Source of the DNA: Lepisosteus oculatus
Lineage: Eukaryota > Chordata > Actinopteri > Semionotiformes > Lepisosteidae
Reading direction: 5' to 3'
NCBI RefSeq assembly: GCF_040954835.1
Contig: NC_090699.1
Location: forward strand, 16,423,817-16,487,816
Length of the DNA: 64,000 bases
Shown here: in pieces, positions 54,160 through 64,000 of the stretch
Layout of the letters: every line of letters begins with the position of its first letter
How positions within the stretch are numbered: the stretch's first letter is position 1
Translations under genes and position numbers: made by a program
The notes under the pieces: generated by a model
What the model saw: only the letters and a program-made list of their open reading frames with translations
Told to the model about the DNA's origin: nothing
The model's database searches: none

Positions 54160-55070
54160 TTACGGAAGAGTCCAATAAGTATTACAGGTAGACGTGCCTC
54201 CTCTTACTCCTGGGAAAACTCCAGCTGAGCTGGATTCAAAGCAATAACCCTGCATTTCAATAACTCCATGCGCATCATTGAAAGAATAGAGAAGACTTGG
54301 AATTAGTAATAAAACAGAATTTGCATTATATAAACAGGACTGGCTGACGCTGGTGCAGGAGGGAAACCATCCAGGACATTTTATACATCTCCAGTGTCTT
54401 ATCACCTGTAACAACTGCGTTTTGTCCACTTAAGCAGGCTACTTGAGCAATTTAATAGTTTAGAGACAATTTGCAATGTCAATTCAATCAAGTCTCTAAT
54501 TTGATCAAAAAATTTCTCATGTCTTCCAACTTCTTACAAATCGGTGAACAAAGAGAAACCTATAAGACCTACTGTATGTTTTATATAGATTTAGATACAT
54601 TTAGAGAAATTCATCCTTTGTGCTGTCTGTAGGGGGGCCAACTTCACAGAGCTACTTGGAGAACCTCGCAGCCTCTAGGTGACTCCAAGTCCCATGATGC
54701 AACGCTTCGCCTGGACGGAAGTGCCAATGTTGACGCGTCTGAGAAATTTCCTGGCAGTAGTTACCATAAAACGAAGAAAACACAAACTTAACAAAATGGT
54801 GGAGGTGATTAAAAAACTTGAAATGTCGTTTGCAAAGCAACTCGCTGAAGATCTGAAGCTGAAGTCTGTAGTACTATCAGCTCAGTATTTGGATCCACTC
54901 AACAGGGGGAAAAACAACTATCAATCGAAATGGATGTGCGCGTATATACGAGAACTTGCGGGGTCTGTGCTTCTGCAGGAGGCCACTGCAATCTTGTCTT
55001 GAACATATGAAAGTTTACAAACAATAAGAGGTCTTTTCCTCTAACTCGCTCGTTTGGTTGCGAGTAGCCG
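54160..55070. other. Intergenic, no gene assigned
   Basis: A plus-strand frame at 54,679-55,002 (with MVEVIKKLEMSFAKQLAEDL) might be an upstream exon of the coiled-coil exon that follows, but no splice donor or family match supports it. Confidence 0.25.
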
Positions 55071-55076
55071 TGGCGG

Positions 55077-55349
55077 TGAGGCAGATCACGGACAGTGTGG
55101 GACACAGCCTGGGCGCCCTGCTGCTCCTCATCGCCAGCACGGAGCAGGAGAACCGCGGACTGAGGCGGCGAATGCAGACCTGCCGCCCCGGACAGGCGCC
55201 TCCTGCGACCCGGGCTGGGGAGACCGAGAGCGCAGCGGCCCCCAGCAAGACGGCATCGCCTTCATCGCCGCCATCCTCCTCCTCCTCGGGCTGTGAGCGC
55301 CCCAAGCCCCCAGACACGGAGAGACAGGAGCAGAGAGCCCGGGTGCTGG
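55077..55349 (+). CDS. Candidate coiled-coil exon of a zinc-finger gene
   Basis: The frame reads ITDSVGHSLGALLLLIASTE QEN RGLRRRMQTC (in pieces), similar in pattern to the coiled-coil exon at 21.6 kb (KEQENEVLHLRL), then a Pro/Ser-rich linker and RARVLG at a phase-1 donor gtgagg. No start codon was found, so the true 5' limit is unknown. It probably belongs with the 58-kb zinc-finger gene, which reads on in the same direction. Confidence 0.4.
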
Positions 55350-55671
55350 GTGAGGAGCTCTTTCTCAGTTACACTCCTCCGTGATCCTGAAAACTGGTGA
55401 CACTATTCTCATCAGTCACATTCCTCGCAGGATAGTTTTATTCTGGGTACACAGTAGAAATACGTCGGATAATTTTGATGTTTCTGCTTGCCATCGGGAA
55501 GAAACGGCACTGTCTCTGCTGTTCAACGTGAGTTTGAAATTCGCAGACGCAACATCTCCACGTTTCTGAAGCTTTTTTTTTAAAAAAAAATCAAATTCAG
55601 CTACACTGAAACGTCATGCATCCGTTGCTTCTCCGTTATCGAGAGCCCGGTTATACTCACATGCGTTAACC

Positions 55672-56045
55672 GTAATAATAATAATAATAATAATAAAAAT
55701 AATAATTGCTTACACTTATATAGCGCTTTTCTGGACACTCCACTCAAAGCGCTTTACAGGTAATGGGGACTCCCCTCCACCACCACCAGTGTGCAGCCCC
55801 ACCTGGACGATGCGACGGCAGCCATAGTGCGCCAGAACGCTCACCACACATCAGCTATTAGTGGGGAGGAGAGCAGAGAGTAATGAAGCCAATTCATAGA
55901 TGGGGATTATTAGGAGGCCATGATTGGTAAGGGCCAATGGGAAATTTGGCCAGGACACCGGGGTTACACCCCTACTCTTTTTCGAGAAACGCCCTGGGAT
56001 TTTTAATGAACACAGAGAGTCAGGACCTCGGTTTTACGTTTCATC
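55672..56045 (-). repeat. 5S-SINE, tail and body, reverse copy
   Basis: Begins with an ATA run and 'cacttatatagcgcttttct', then 'cagtgtgcagccccacctgg', ending near 'caggacctcggttttacg'; head missing. Confidence 0.85.
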
Positions 56046-56204
56046 CGAAGTTTGTACCAGATTAAACGGTGTGTATTTTCACAGGCGAAACGCCTGACAG
56101 TACATATTCTGTTACAGAGCCTGTTCTCTTTCTCCTTCAGTAAGATTGAGATATATAATCTGTCTTGATAGGCAGGAGCTTCAGTCATGTAATTTGGGAG
56201 TCCA

Positions 56205-56505
56205 TCCATCCAGCCATTTTCTAATTGCTCAATCCAGTACAGGCTCACAGGGAAGATGGAGTATATCCCAGCAAGCAACAGGCACGGGGCAAGTTACCCC
56301 CTGGACAGGACACCAGTCCATCTCGGGACACACTCTCACAGCAGGGCCAATTCTCCCAGCAGGTCTTTGGACTGGGGGAGGAAGCCCACCCAAACCTGGG
56401 GAGAACATGCGAACTCCACCCAGATAGGACCCCAGGAGTTGAACCTGGAGCCCCGGGGCTGTGAAGCAGCAATGCTGAGCAATGTGCCCCCCTGTCGCCC
56501 CTCGA
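56205..56505 (-). repeat. tRNA-headed SINE, reverse copy
   Basis: Near full length: 'ccattttctaattgctcaat', 'tatcccagcaagcaacaggc', 'catgcgaactccacccagat' and the reversed B box 'ggagttgaacc'. Confidence 0.8.
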
Positions 56506-57149
56506 TGACCTAGAACACCATTTCTCTTGTGGGTGTTGCCGTAGTTCTCTGGGCTTATCCTGACTCCTGGCTCAGTACTTTAGAGAAGAGAAGCTGCTGT
56601 CCATCTGTCCACCAGCAGAAAGGCCAGGTTCACGGCAGATCCCCACCCACAGCTACAAGGGGCAGGACCTCAGACTGGGGAGGAGGACAGCCCAGCGCAG
56701 GACACCCAGGCACACAACGATCAGGTGGAATCGGCCAGTTAAACCAGCCTGCACCGGTGTATTCAATTAAAAAGGCACAATCATAATAGATAGAATATAT
56801 TACATATGTGTAGTAGTAGCATTTTCCACAAAATTCTGAAATCAAATGAACAAGGTTTACAGTACAAGTAACACCTGAAAAAAGTGATTAAATCAAAATC
56901 TATAACCATCCCAGATGGTTCAAAAACTCGGTTAGCAATGTGGCTCGGATGAGAACTGGAAACAACACCGGTCACAAACGGGAGGCGGCCATTTGGCCCA
57001 TGCAGCCTGTTTGGCAGCTAGTAGCTGATCAGTCCCAGGAGGCATTGATCCACAGCCATCTTATCTCCTGCTGCTCTCCGACACTTGCCCCTGATGAAAG
57101 GGTACTGAGAGGACTCCTGCTGACAGACTGCAGGAGCTTGTTGCTTTGT

Positions 57150-57605
57150 TTTTCCCAGGACACCTCCTGGAAAAACTAAGGTTGCTGCTGGAAGAGGTGT
57201 TAGTGGGGCCAGCAGGGGGCGCTCACCCTGCAGTCTGTGTGGGTCCTAATGCTCCAGTATAGTGACAGGGACAAGGCGCCGTCCTTTGGATGAGACGTAA
57301 AACCGAGGTCCTGACTCTCTGTGGTCATTAAAAATGCCAGGGCGTTTCTTGAAAAGAGAAGGGGTGTAACCCCGGTGTCCTGGCCAAATGTCCCCCTGGC
57401 CTTTACCAGTCACAGCCTCCTAATAACCCCCCTCTCTGAACTGGCTTCATTACTCTGCTCACCTCCCCACTGAGAGCTGGTGTGTGTGAGCAGACTGGAG
57501 CATCATCCAGGAGAGGAGAGCCCATTACCTGTAAAGAGCTTTGAGTGGAGTGTCCAAAAAAGCACTATTTAAGTGTAAACAATTATTATTATTAATTATT
57601 GTTGC
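57150..57605 (+). repeat. 5S-SINE, head-truncated copy
   Basis: Starts inside the 5S-like head (cctcctggaaaaactaaggt) and runs to the tail 'cactatttaagtgtaaacaa' and an ATT run. Confidence 0.85.
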
Positions 57606-57868
57606 AGGTCCAGGGGCTGAACTCTCCTAAAAGACCAGTGAGATGAGCAAAAGCACAAAATTATTATTATTAAAATGGTCACAGGGGGTGTGTAGCTGTT
57701 CAGACACCTGAGGGGCAAAGATGTCAAGAAGGTGATAAAGAATTGTAGTTGGTTGTTTTAGGAACTTATTATCTAGCTGCTAAAACCTTTATTAGATTTA
57801 CTGATTTTACAAATTAACTGTTACAGATGCACTGTGTGACGACTTTTTAACTTCTGCCTAGTGTGCTG

Positions 57869-57876
57869 TATATAAG
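57869..57876 (+). promoter_or_regulatory. TATA box, candidate promoter of the 58-kb zinc-finger gene
   Basis: TATATAAG, followed about 30 bases later by 'cactcattgtcagtg', which would suit a start site. The chosen ATG at 58,096 lies 220 bases downstream. Confidence 0.45.
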
Positions 57877-57948
57877 CTGCCTGCACACTCATTGTCAGTG
57901 TCAGAGCTGCTGCTCACAGGCTCGTTCTGCTGTCTGCTTGTTCCCCAG

Positions 57949-58151
57949 GAGCTGGAGAGGCCGGCGCTCTCCCTGACACTGGGGAAAGGGCTCCCACTGA
58001 GCAGCAGCACTGGGGGCAGGAGTGGGGCTCCAGTCTGAGGCAGGAGACAGAGCCCACAGCTACTGGAGGAGCTCGGGGGACTGGAGTCTGTCCAGATGGC
58101 AGAGACAGACATGGAGGGCGTCCCACAGGGACTCCCCATGCCGGGATCTGA
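57949..58151 (+). other. Out-of-frame coding-like stretch before the 58-kb finger gene
   Basis: After ttccccag a phase-1 frame reads GAGEAGALPDTGERAPTEQQ, then [16 protein letters not shown], in the style of fish zinc-finger linkers, but stops at 58,149-58,151. The finger frame is open only from 58,039. The two overlap and would join with one frame change. Confidence 0.45.
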
Positions 58152-59784
58152 TCTGAGCTCCATTAACGTTGCGCGTCATTCCAGGATACTGTCCAGCCCA
58201 AGGTCTTCTCAAATGGGAAAACAGACTGATAATCTGAATCTCATTAAACCAGAACATCACAATGACCTACCGTCCTTCAATGGCTCTGAGCTCAGTTCCA
58301 TTAAAACAGAGATCGAACCCAGTCTGGTGTCTGATTACATTAAATTAGAGATGACTGGGCTGGAATCTGCTGGCACAGCAGACTCAAGGGAGTGTCCAAG
58401 TGTTGACAGACTTGTTGAGGTCAGATCAGGTTCTATTAAACCTGAGTCTGTTACAGAACAAGTCATTAAATCAGAGCCCGAGCCCGATGCTGAAGGCCAG
58501 TGTGTCCTGCAGTCTGCGGGCTCAGGAGAGGGGCTCAGTGCAGGGAGTCAGAGCCCTGAACCCTCCAGCACACCCTCCCCCTCCACGCTGTCTGTGAGCA
58601 CCAGCACAGTGGAGACCCCCGGAGACCCTGCGGACTGCCATCGCTGTCCCCAGTGCGGGAAGACCTTCAGGACTTTGAAATACCTGAGGAGACACCAGCG
58701 CATCCATACAAAAGAGAGACCACATTCCTGCAGCCAGTGTGGGAAGAGTTTTACTCTGTTCGCATCATTGAAAACACACCAGCGCATCCACACAGGTGAG
58801 AAACCGCACTGCTGCCTCCAGTGTGGAAAGAGGTTCAGCCGTTTAGGGGACCTGAAAAACCACGAGCAGATTCACACCGGTGAGAAACTGTTCTGCTGCA
58901 CTGAATGTGGGAGGAGTTTCAGTGAATTAGGATCCCTGACAGGACATCGGCGCATCCACACAGGAGAGAGACCCTATTCCTGCTCCCAGTGTGGGAAGAG
59001 CTTTCGAGAGTTAGGACACCTGAAAAGACACCAGCGCATCCACACGGGAGAGAGACCGTACTGCTGTACCCAGTGCGGGAAGAGCTTCAGTGAGTTAGGA
59101 CACCTGAAAACACACCAGCGCATCCACACGGGAGAGAGACCCTATTCCTGCTCCCAGTGTGGGAAGAGCTTCAGTCGATTAGCAAACCTCAAACCACATC
59201 AGCTCATCCACACAGGAGAGAGACCGCACTGCTGCTCCCAGTGTGGGAAGAGCTTCAATAGATTAGCAAACCTGAGAACCCATCAGCGCATCCACACAGG
59301 AGAGAGACCCTATTCCTGCTCCCAGTGTGGGAAGAGCTTCAGTGAGTTAGGACAACTGAAAAAACACCAGCGCATCCACACGGGAGAGAGACCGTACTGC
59401 TGTTCCCAGTGCGGGAAGAGCTTCAGCGAGTTAGGACACCTGAAGCGACATCAACGAATGCACACAGGAGAGAGACCCTACTGCTGCTCCCAGTGCGGGA
59501 AGAGCTTCAGCGAGGTAGGACACCTGAAAACACATCAGCGCATCCACACGGGAGAGAGACCGTACTTCTGTACCCAGTGCGGGAAGAGCTTCAGAACATC
59601 GGGAAACCTGAAAATACACCAACAGTTCCACAGAGGGGAGAGGCGCTTCTGCTGCTGCGAGTGTGGGAAGAGTTTCATCGATTCATCGAGTCTGAAACGT
59701 CACCAGCTGATCCACGAGAGAGAGAAATCGGACAGGCGAGCAGCTCGCTCTCCTGATGCGGAGTCACAGGACTGTGGGGCGTGA
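58096..59784 (+). CDS. C2H2 zinc-finger protein, 13 fingers, 562 residues
   Basis: One uninterrupted frame from ATG 58,096 to TGA. Residues 1-175 form an acidic, Ser/Pro-rich region with repeated sumoylation-type motifs: LIKPE, SIKTE, YIKLE, SIKPE and VIKSE. Then come 13 C2H2 fingers from [10 protein letters not shown] to [20 protein letters not shown], nearly all with TGERP or TGEKP linkers (TKERP after the first, RGERR before the last). Several helices are alike (RELGHLK, SELGHLK, SELGHLK, SEVGHLK; SRLANLK, NRLANLR), which suggests finger duplication within the array. Probably a nuclear DNA-binding regulator. The start is the first ATG after the in-frame stop at 58,036; a longer spliced N-terminus may exist or have been lost. 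Confidence 0.88.
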   Translation: MAETDMEGVPQGLPMPGSDLSSINVARHSRILSSPRSSQMGKQTDNLNLIKPEHHNDLPSFNGSELSSIKTEIEPSLVSDYIKLEMTGLESAGTADSRECPSVDRLVEVRSGSIKPESVTEQVIKSEPEPDAEGQCVLQSAGSGEGLSAGSQSPEPSSTPSPSTLSVSTSTVETPGDPADCHRCPQCGKTFRTLKYLRRHQRIHTKERPHSCSQCGKSFTLFASLKTHQRIHTGEKPHCCLQCGKRFSRLGDLKNHEQIHTGEKLFCCTECGRSFSELGSLTGHRRIHTGERPYSCSQCGKSFRELGHLKRHQRIHTGERPYCCTQCGKSFSELGHLKTHQRIHTGERPYSCSQCGKSFSRLANLKPHQLIHTGERPHCCSQCGKSFNRLANLRTHQRIHTGERPYSCSQCGKSFSELGQLKKHQRIHTGERPYCCSQCGKSFSELGHLKRHQRMHTGERPYCCSQCGKSFSEVGHLKTHQRIHTGERPYFCTQCGKSFRTSGNLKIHQQFHRGERRFCCCECGKSFIDSSSLKRHQLIHEREKSDRRAARSPDAESQDCGA

Positions 59785-59879
59785 TCCTGGAATCTGGCTC
59801 CAGTGGAATATGAGGTCAAGGTCCATCGACACTCATGGTGAAAGCTAACACCAGGCCAAAGCAAAGTAACACTGCATTT

Positions 59880-60180
59880 AATGAGAGAGTCTTTATTATC
59901 CCCAAGGGGGAAAGTTGTTTTACAGCAGCAGTGTTGGTGTACAGATGGACAGAAGAAGAAAAACAACAGGAACAACTATATACAATATACATACATATTT
60001 GCATAGAAAGTCAAGTGTTAAGTAAGGATATGGCTACAGGTATGAATGAGAACTTAAATCTGTTGGTTTTGGTGTTTGGGAGTCGGTATCTGCATTCTGA
60101 TGGGAGTAACTGGAAATTATTAAACAAGGGGTGTGAGGGATCCTCACAGATGGATTTTACTTTACGCAAAAAGTCCTTCT
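59880..60180 (+). repeat. Dispersed repeat with LINE-tail-like start
   Basis: Starts 'tctttattatccccaagggg' and includes 'ggtttggtgtttgggagt'-like text, related to the copy at 39.9 kb. It lies in the presumed 3' untranslated region of the finger gene. Confidence 0.4.
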
Positions 60181-60416
60181 GAAAGATCAGTGTTTAAGCT
60201 GTTGTCCTGTGTCTCGGACTCTGGGTTGTTACTGCCTTGGTGTGGATTTGAAACCACCGAGGGCAGAAACATTCGTTTCCATGAAAAGCATGTTGTCCAT
60301 TATCACACCTCGTCAGGTGAGAAACTGTATTCTTGGTTTAAAAAAATCATTTGTTTTGTTACCATGGAAAAATACAAATACTCAGTTGATACTCTTGTGT
60401 TATAGCTTTAATTTGA

Positions 60417-60422
60417 AATAAA
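60417..60422 (+). terminator. Candidate polyadenylation signal, 58-kb zinc-finger gene
   Basis: AATAAA 630 bases after the stop; other sites could serve. Confidence 0.35.
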
Positions 60423-60914
60423 TTAACATTCAAGACATTCCATCTGGGGACCTACCGAAACTTGGGTCATTTTTATCTCTTATATTAACTCAGTCCTTTA
60501 CCTCACTGAAACAAAAGATCTCTCAACACCAGAGCAAACAGGAACTCCATTTCTGATTTCTTTACACACCTGTTTTTTTTTATTTCCCCTCGGGTCTCTT
60601 ATAAAGCCTAGCTACACCTAACTTAATACACACTTGGCCTGAATGATTTAGGTCATCAGAGTCAAGTCATGGTCTCCCAGTACGATAGCAGAAAAAAGAA
60701 ATGCATTTCAGCTGTGGAACCTCCTTCAGGTGGCAGTGACTTGTTCGTGTTAATGAAAGATTCAAAGTTAGTTACCTGAGCACTCAGCTGTTCATAAACC
60801 CTCGTAATATGTTTGCCGTCAAAATTTTTTATGGTTGAAATTTGAATTAACTTTGAAATTTCAGTAATTGTCTACTAGTCAGTTTGTTCTAGGGGTTCAC
60901 TTATATCAGGGTGG

Positions 60915-61165
60915 ATTCTGCGAGGTTCAATTGCTGCAGCTCTCTCCGTGTGGTGCTCGTATGTTCTGTCTGTGTACGTGTGGGTTTTCTGCCGTGCTCT
61001 GGTTTCCTCCCACAGTCCAAAGGCATGCTGGTAGGTTCATGTGCTTCTGGGAATATTGGTCCTGGTGTGTGTTTGTGTCCCTGTTATGGACTGGCGTTCC
61101 GACCAGGTTGGACCCCACAACGTGCCTGTTCCTTGCTGGGATATTCACACATGTAAAATGAGGAT
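60915..61165 (+). repeat. tRNA-headed SINE, 5'-truncated
   Basis: Marks 'gaggttcaattgctgcagct', 'tttcctcccacagtccaaag' and 'ttatggactggcgttccgac'. Confidence 0.75.
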
Positions 61166-61169
61166 GGCA

Positions 61170-63370
61170 ATACAGAAAATCCTCAATCCGTTTGGACAGC
61201 CTGCGCGAATGATATTGTTGCTTCTTAATCAAAGCGTTCAACAGTGCTATATATCAGGAAAACGGTACGACAATCCACAAACACAATTTGAAGCACTTTA
61301 AATGCGTAGCATTGTACTTTGTTTGATGATTAAAATCACTATAATGGTAAACGTTTCATTAAAGCTTTTTGGTCCAAAGCAGATGTAATAAATTAGATGT
61401 TATTCAGCTATCCACTTTCTAGTAACGAACTGCGTCAGCGTGCGTAGGCTGCAAAGGAACAATAGGTTTATTCCATGCCGAAAAGAGAAGAACGGAACAA
61501 CGTACACTGGAGCACCCCAGACCTTTGCAAACTGTTGTCCCACGAGTTCTAATGAGCTGTTCAGGGGAAAAATTGTGAGCAGTAGTTGACACACTGGAAG
61601 TGCGATACTGATGAAAATAAAAAAAAACAGAATGAAGACATGAACAGGGTATTGAAATTTTATTTAAAAGGGATGGGAGTTTTCTTCTTGTCACGTGCCC
61701 AGAGCGAAGTAGACATCTGGTTAGTGTCTCGTGTTACGTAAGTGGTAACAGAAAACAGCAGGCAAATCTAATTAGGTTAGAGTGCGGTATATTGTGTAAA
61801 ACTCATCTGCAGATAGTAATAATGCTCTCTTCCGAAACTGGGTGTCTGAGACTGGAGTCACTGATAATGGGGTACCCAAAGACTTACTGTGACAGACTTA
61901 CTGACATAACTGCAGTGGTTTCTGGGATCGCCATGGAAACAATCGCGCAATGATGTCACTTCCACCTCACTTCGACCAATCGAAAGTGACACCAGTCTGT
62001 AGCTCCGACTGTGAATCATGGGAGATGGAAAGTTTGGGTTTTGTTACCAGAACGGACAGCTTGTAGCTCTTGGCTTTGGTTTAAGATGATGATGGTGGCC
62101 CGAGACTTGGGAAAGTTAATTTTTGCAGCAAAGAAAGCTTTTCTTTGTCTTAAAAAGGGAAAGGAAATAATGCATCATACAACAGCCAAAATGTAATAAT
62201 TTAAATAATTATAATTATTGTGTGTTTATTTACAGGTGACAGTCCATAAAGGCTGTATCCCATTAATCGGGTTCGGAAAAAAGAGAATCCCGGAAACAGC
62301 CAAACCTTTTCTGTCCAGTATTAAAAGTCTATGACCTAACTTAAATTCCCTCTTTAAGGGGAAATAAAAAAAAACTTGTATTTTCGAATCCAGTTGAAGT
62401 GTGCACCTTGTGCATGATTATTTTTCTTAAGTGAAAATGTATGAAAAATAAAAACAATCATTTTTACATAAACCTGACATTAATAGTTTGAAATGGTGCC
62501 GTTAGAGAAGAAGCTGCACACATTTGTAGAAAGTAGGGAGAAGCCAATCATGATCGCGATTCTTTTCAGATATGGGCGCTTGCTGGCGCGGATGAATCGG
62601 GGGTGAAAAGCGTCTGTTCTGATCTCTAGATCTCCGCGACAGCTTTACGGTGCTCCAGTATTTCTGCAAGGCAGTAATGTTTATTAATGGAAATTTATCC
62701 ATTCAACAGAATTTTGAAACACGTCTGATTTTTGCTGTTATACGCAGTACATCTGCACTTTAAGCCTGTCTCAGTCTAGGGGGGGCAGCTAAGCTTGCCA
62801 CATGTGGCCGCACGGGTTTCTGGGAGATGTAGGCATTGCTTATGCAGTATAACCGGACTTTCTCCCATTGGGAAAGCTCTCACATTAATACCCACTGAAT
62901 TCAAATCAAGCAATTCCCACTCTGCTGCCAGTTTCAAACCCAGAGAGCCTGTGTGAACGCTCTCTGACACTTCTCAAGCATCAGAAGATCCTGTTAATAA
63001 ATGGCGATCAAATCCATCAAGCACTGGACCAAATAATCAACAGCAGCGTTCCTTGAAGCAAGCTCACATTTCCCAGTAGTGTTCTTAAGAAAGCTGAGGG
63101 TCATTTCTCCTTAGAAAAGCCATCTACACTTTCAGCTTGAAATAAATATTTCCAGCCCTGTGAACAAAATCATTCAGGACATTAAAAGACGCTGCAAGAG
63201 GAGAAGGTTTGGGAAGCAATGCTTGAGGGCAAAAACAGGAAACCATCAGCCCTCGCAGCTTCACTGGGCGCGGGTGAAATGTCAGCCCTTGAACCCGGAT
63301 CGGTCCAGAAGGTTCGTTTGTAAACTTTTTGCTAGACTAAGCAAAGCCGGCAGCCACCGTGACCCTGCTG
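61170..63370. other. Intergenic, no gene recognised
   Basis: AT-rich; a 'gcaaaggaacaataggttta' repeat end at 61,440-61,500. A block at 61,920-62,010 (cttcgaccaatcgaaagtga, with a CCAAT-like core) looks promoter-like, but no coding exon follows. Confidence 0.3.
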
Positions 63371-63374
63371 GTGC

Positions 63375-64000
63375 TCAGCGAGCCCCGTTAGAGTCGACGA
63401 GCCCCTCGCTCGCCACTTCCCCCACGGCGGACTCTTGCGCGGGAAGTGCGATTTCCCACAATGCCACCAGCGGGGCGGTGATGAAGTTCGGCAGCAGGCA
63501 GGCCGGCGGCGCCGCTCCGGCGTCCACCCCTCCTCCTCTTCCTCCTCCCCCCACCGCCGCCGCAGCCTGCCGGGCGCGTTTCAGGCACTTGGAGCAGCAG
63601 CAGGGCCGCTCCGCCGAGTGGGCGCTCTGGTGCTTTGACAGACAGCCGGACGTGATGAACCGCCTCCCGCAGCGGTCGCAGCCGAAGGGCTTCTCCCCCG
63701 TGTGGAGGCGCTGGTGCGCCCTCAGGCTGTCCGAGGCGGCGAAGCTCTTCCCGCACTGGGCGCAGCGGTAGGGCTTCTCCCCCGTGTGGATGCGCTGGTG
63801 CTTCTTCAGGTGGGTCCTGACCCGGAAGCTCTTGCCGCAGTGGGCGCAGGGGAAGGGCCGCTCCGCCGCGTGGGTGCGCAGGTGCTCGGTCAGCCGCCCT
63901 TTGGCGCGGAAGCCCTTGCCGCAGCGGTCGCAGGAGAAGGGCCGCTCGCCCGTGTGGATGCGCTGGTGCTCGGTCAGCCGGGCCTTGGCGCGGAAGCCCT
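63375..64000 (-). CDS. C2H2 zinc-finger protein, 3' end only
   Basis: The minus-strand frame enters from beyond the window edge and ends at TGA (63,375-63,377). It begins in a finger (GFRAKARLTEHQRIH), then four whole fingers: FSCDRCGKGFRAKGRL, FPCAHCGKSFRVRTHL, YRCAQCGKSFAASDSL and FGCDRCGRRFITSGCL. A last one, CCCSKCLKRARQ, keeps the cysteines but lacks the histidine pair. Linkers include HAAERP and HSAERP in place of TGERP. The tail is Gly/Ala-rich. Codon use is very GC-rich, like the 21.6-kb gene and prdm9 and unlike the 58-kb gene. Confidence 0.85.
   Translation of the reverse strand, partial: GFRAKARLTEHQRIHTGERPFSCDRCGKGFRAKGRLTEHLRTHAAERPFPCAHCGKSFRVRTHLKKHQRIHTGEKPYRCAQCGKSFAASDSLRAHQRLHTGEKPFGCDRCGRRFITSGCLSKHQSAHSAERPCCCSKCLKRARQAAAAVGGGGRGGGVDAGAAPPACLLPNFITAPLVALWEIALPAQESAVGEVASEGLVDSNGAR

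Noticed and set aside
61419-61694. Minus-strand frame at 61.4-61.7 kb
   Set aside because: Overlaps a dispersed repeat end and has no domain.

Overview
The window looks like nuclear DNA of a ray-finned fish, most likely a non-teleost such as a gar or bowfin; the species is inferred. Evidence: GC-rich multi-exon genes with vertebrate splice sites, a fish GIMAP, two fish multi-CTLD lectin genes, a PRDM9 gene of the fish beta type, fish C2H2 zinc-finger genes, and dense SINEs (a tRNA-headed family and a 5S-rRNA-headed family) with CR1-, L2- and RTE-like LINE pieces.

Layout. 0.9-3.4 kb (+): a GIMAP GTPase, possibly with a ten-base first coding exon. 3.4-10.8 kb: repeats, including a CR1-like LINE with two tandem expansions and the 3' end of another LINE. 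10.9-18.2 kb (+): lectin gene 1, signal exon plus five C-type lectin domains (CTLDs), every domain in one phase-1 exon. 18.3-21.5 kb: SINE and L2-like pieces. 21.6-25.1 kb (+): a three-exon, four-finger zinc-finger gene, tail to tail with prdm9 on the minus strand (30.2-26.2 kb; acidic N-terminus, PR/SET, proximal finger, 12 fingers). 32.6-33.35 kb: CpG-rich block with minus-strand splice donors, perhaps the prdm9 promoter. 33.4-40.9 kb: repeats and a decayed zinc-finger pseudogene. 40.9-51.7 kb (+): lectin gene 2, signal exon, four CTLDs and a C-terminal tail known from fish lectins. 51.8-57.8 kb: satellites, SINEs, L2-like LINE and a candidate coiled-coil exon. 58.1-59.8 kb (+): a 562-residue, 13-finger gene. 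63.4 kb to the end (-): the 3' end of another zinc-finger gene.

Main points. The two lectin genes share an A-B-A-B order. The front halves of their B domains resemble one another within a gene, while the ligand-loop halves resemble one another by position across genes, a mosaic suggesting conversion between exons. The prdm9 SET domain has Phe where one of three catalytic tyrosines is expected and no KRAB or SSXRD is seen, as in PRDM9-beta. A 51-bp satellite made from the end of a LINE reading frame recurs at six loci. A perfect 48-bp-arm hairpin lies in lectin gene 2. Exon models rest on splice consensus, phase and family similarity read by eye; no alignment or expression data were available.
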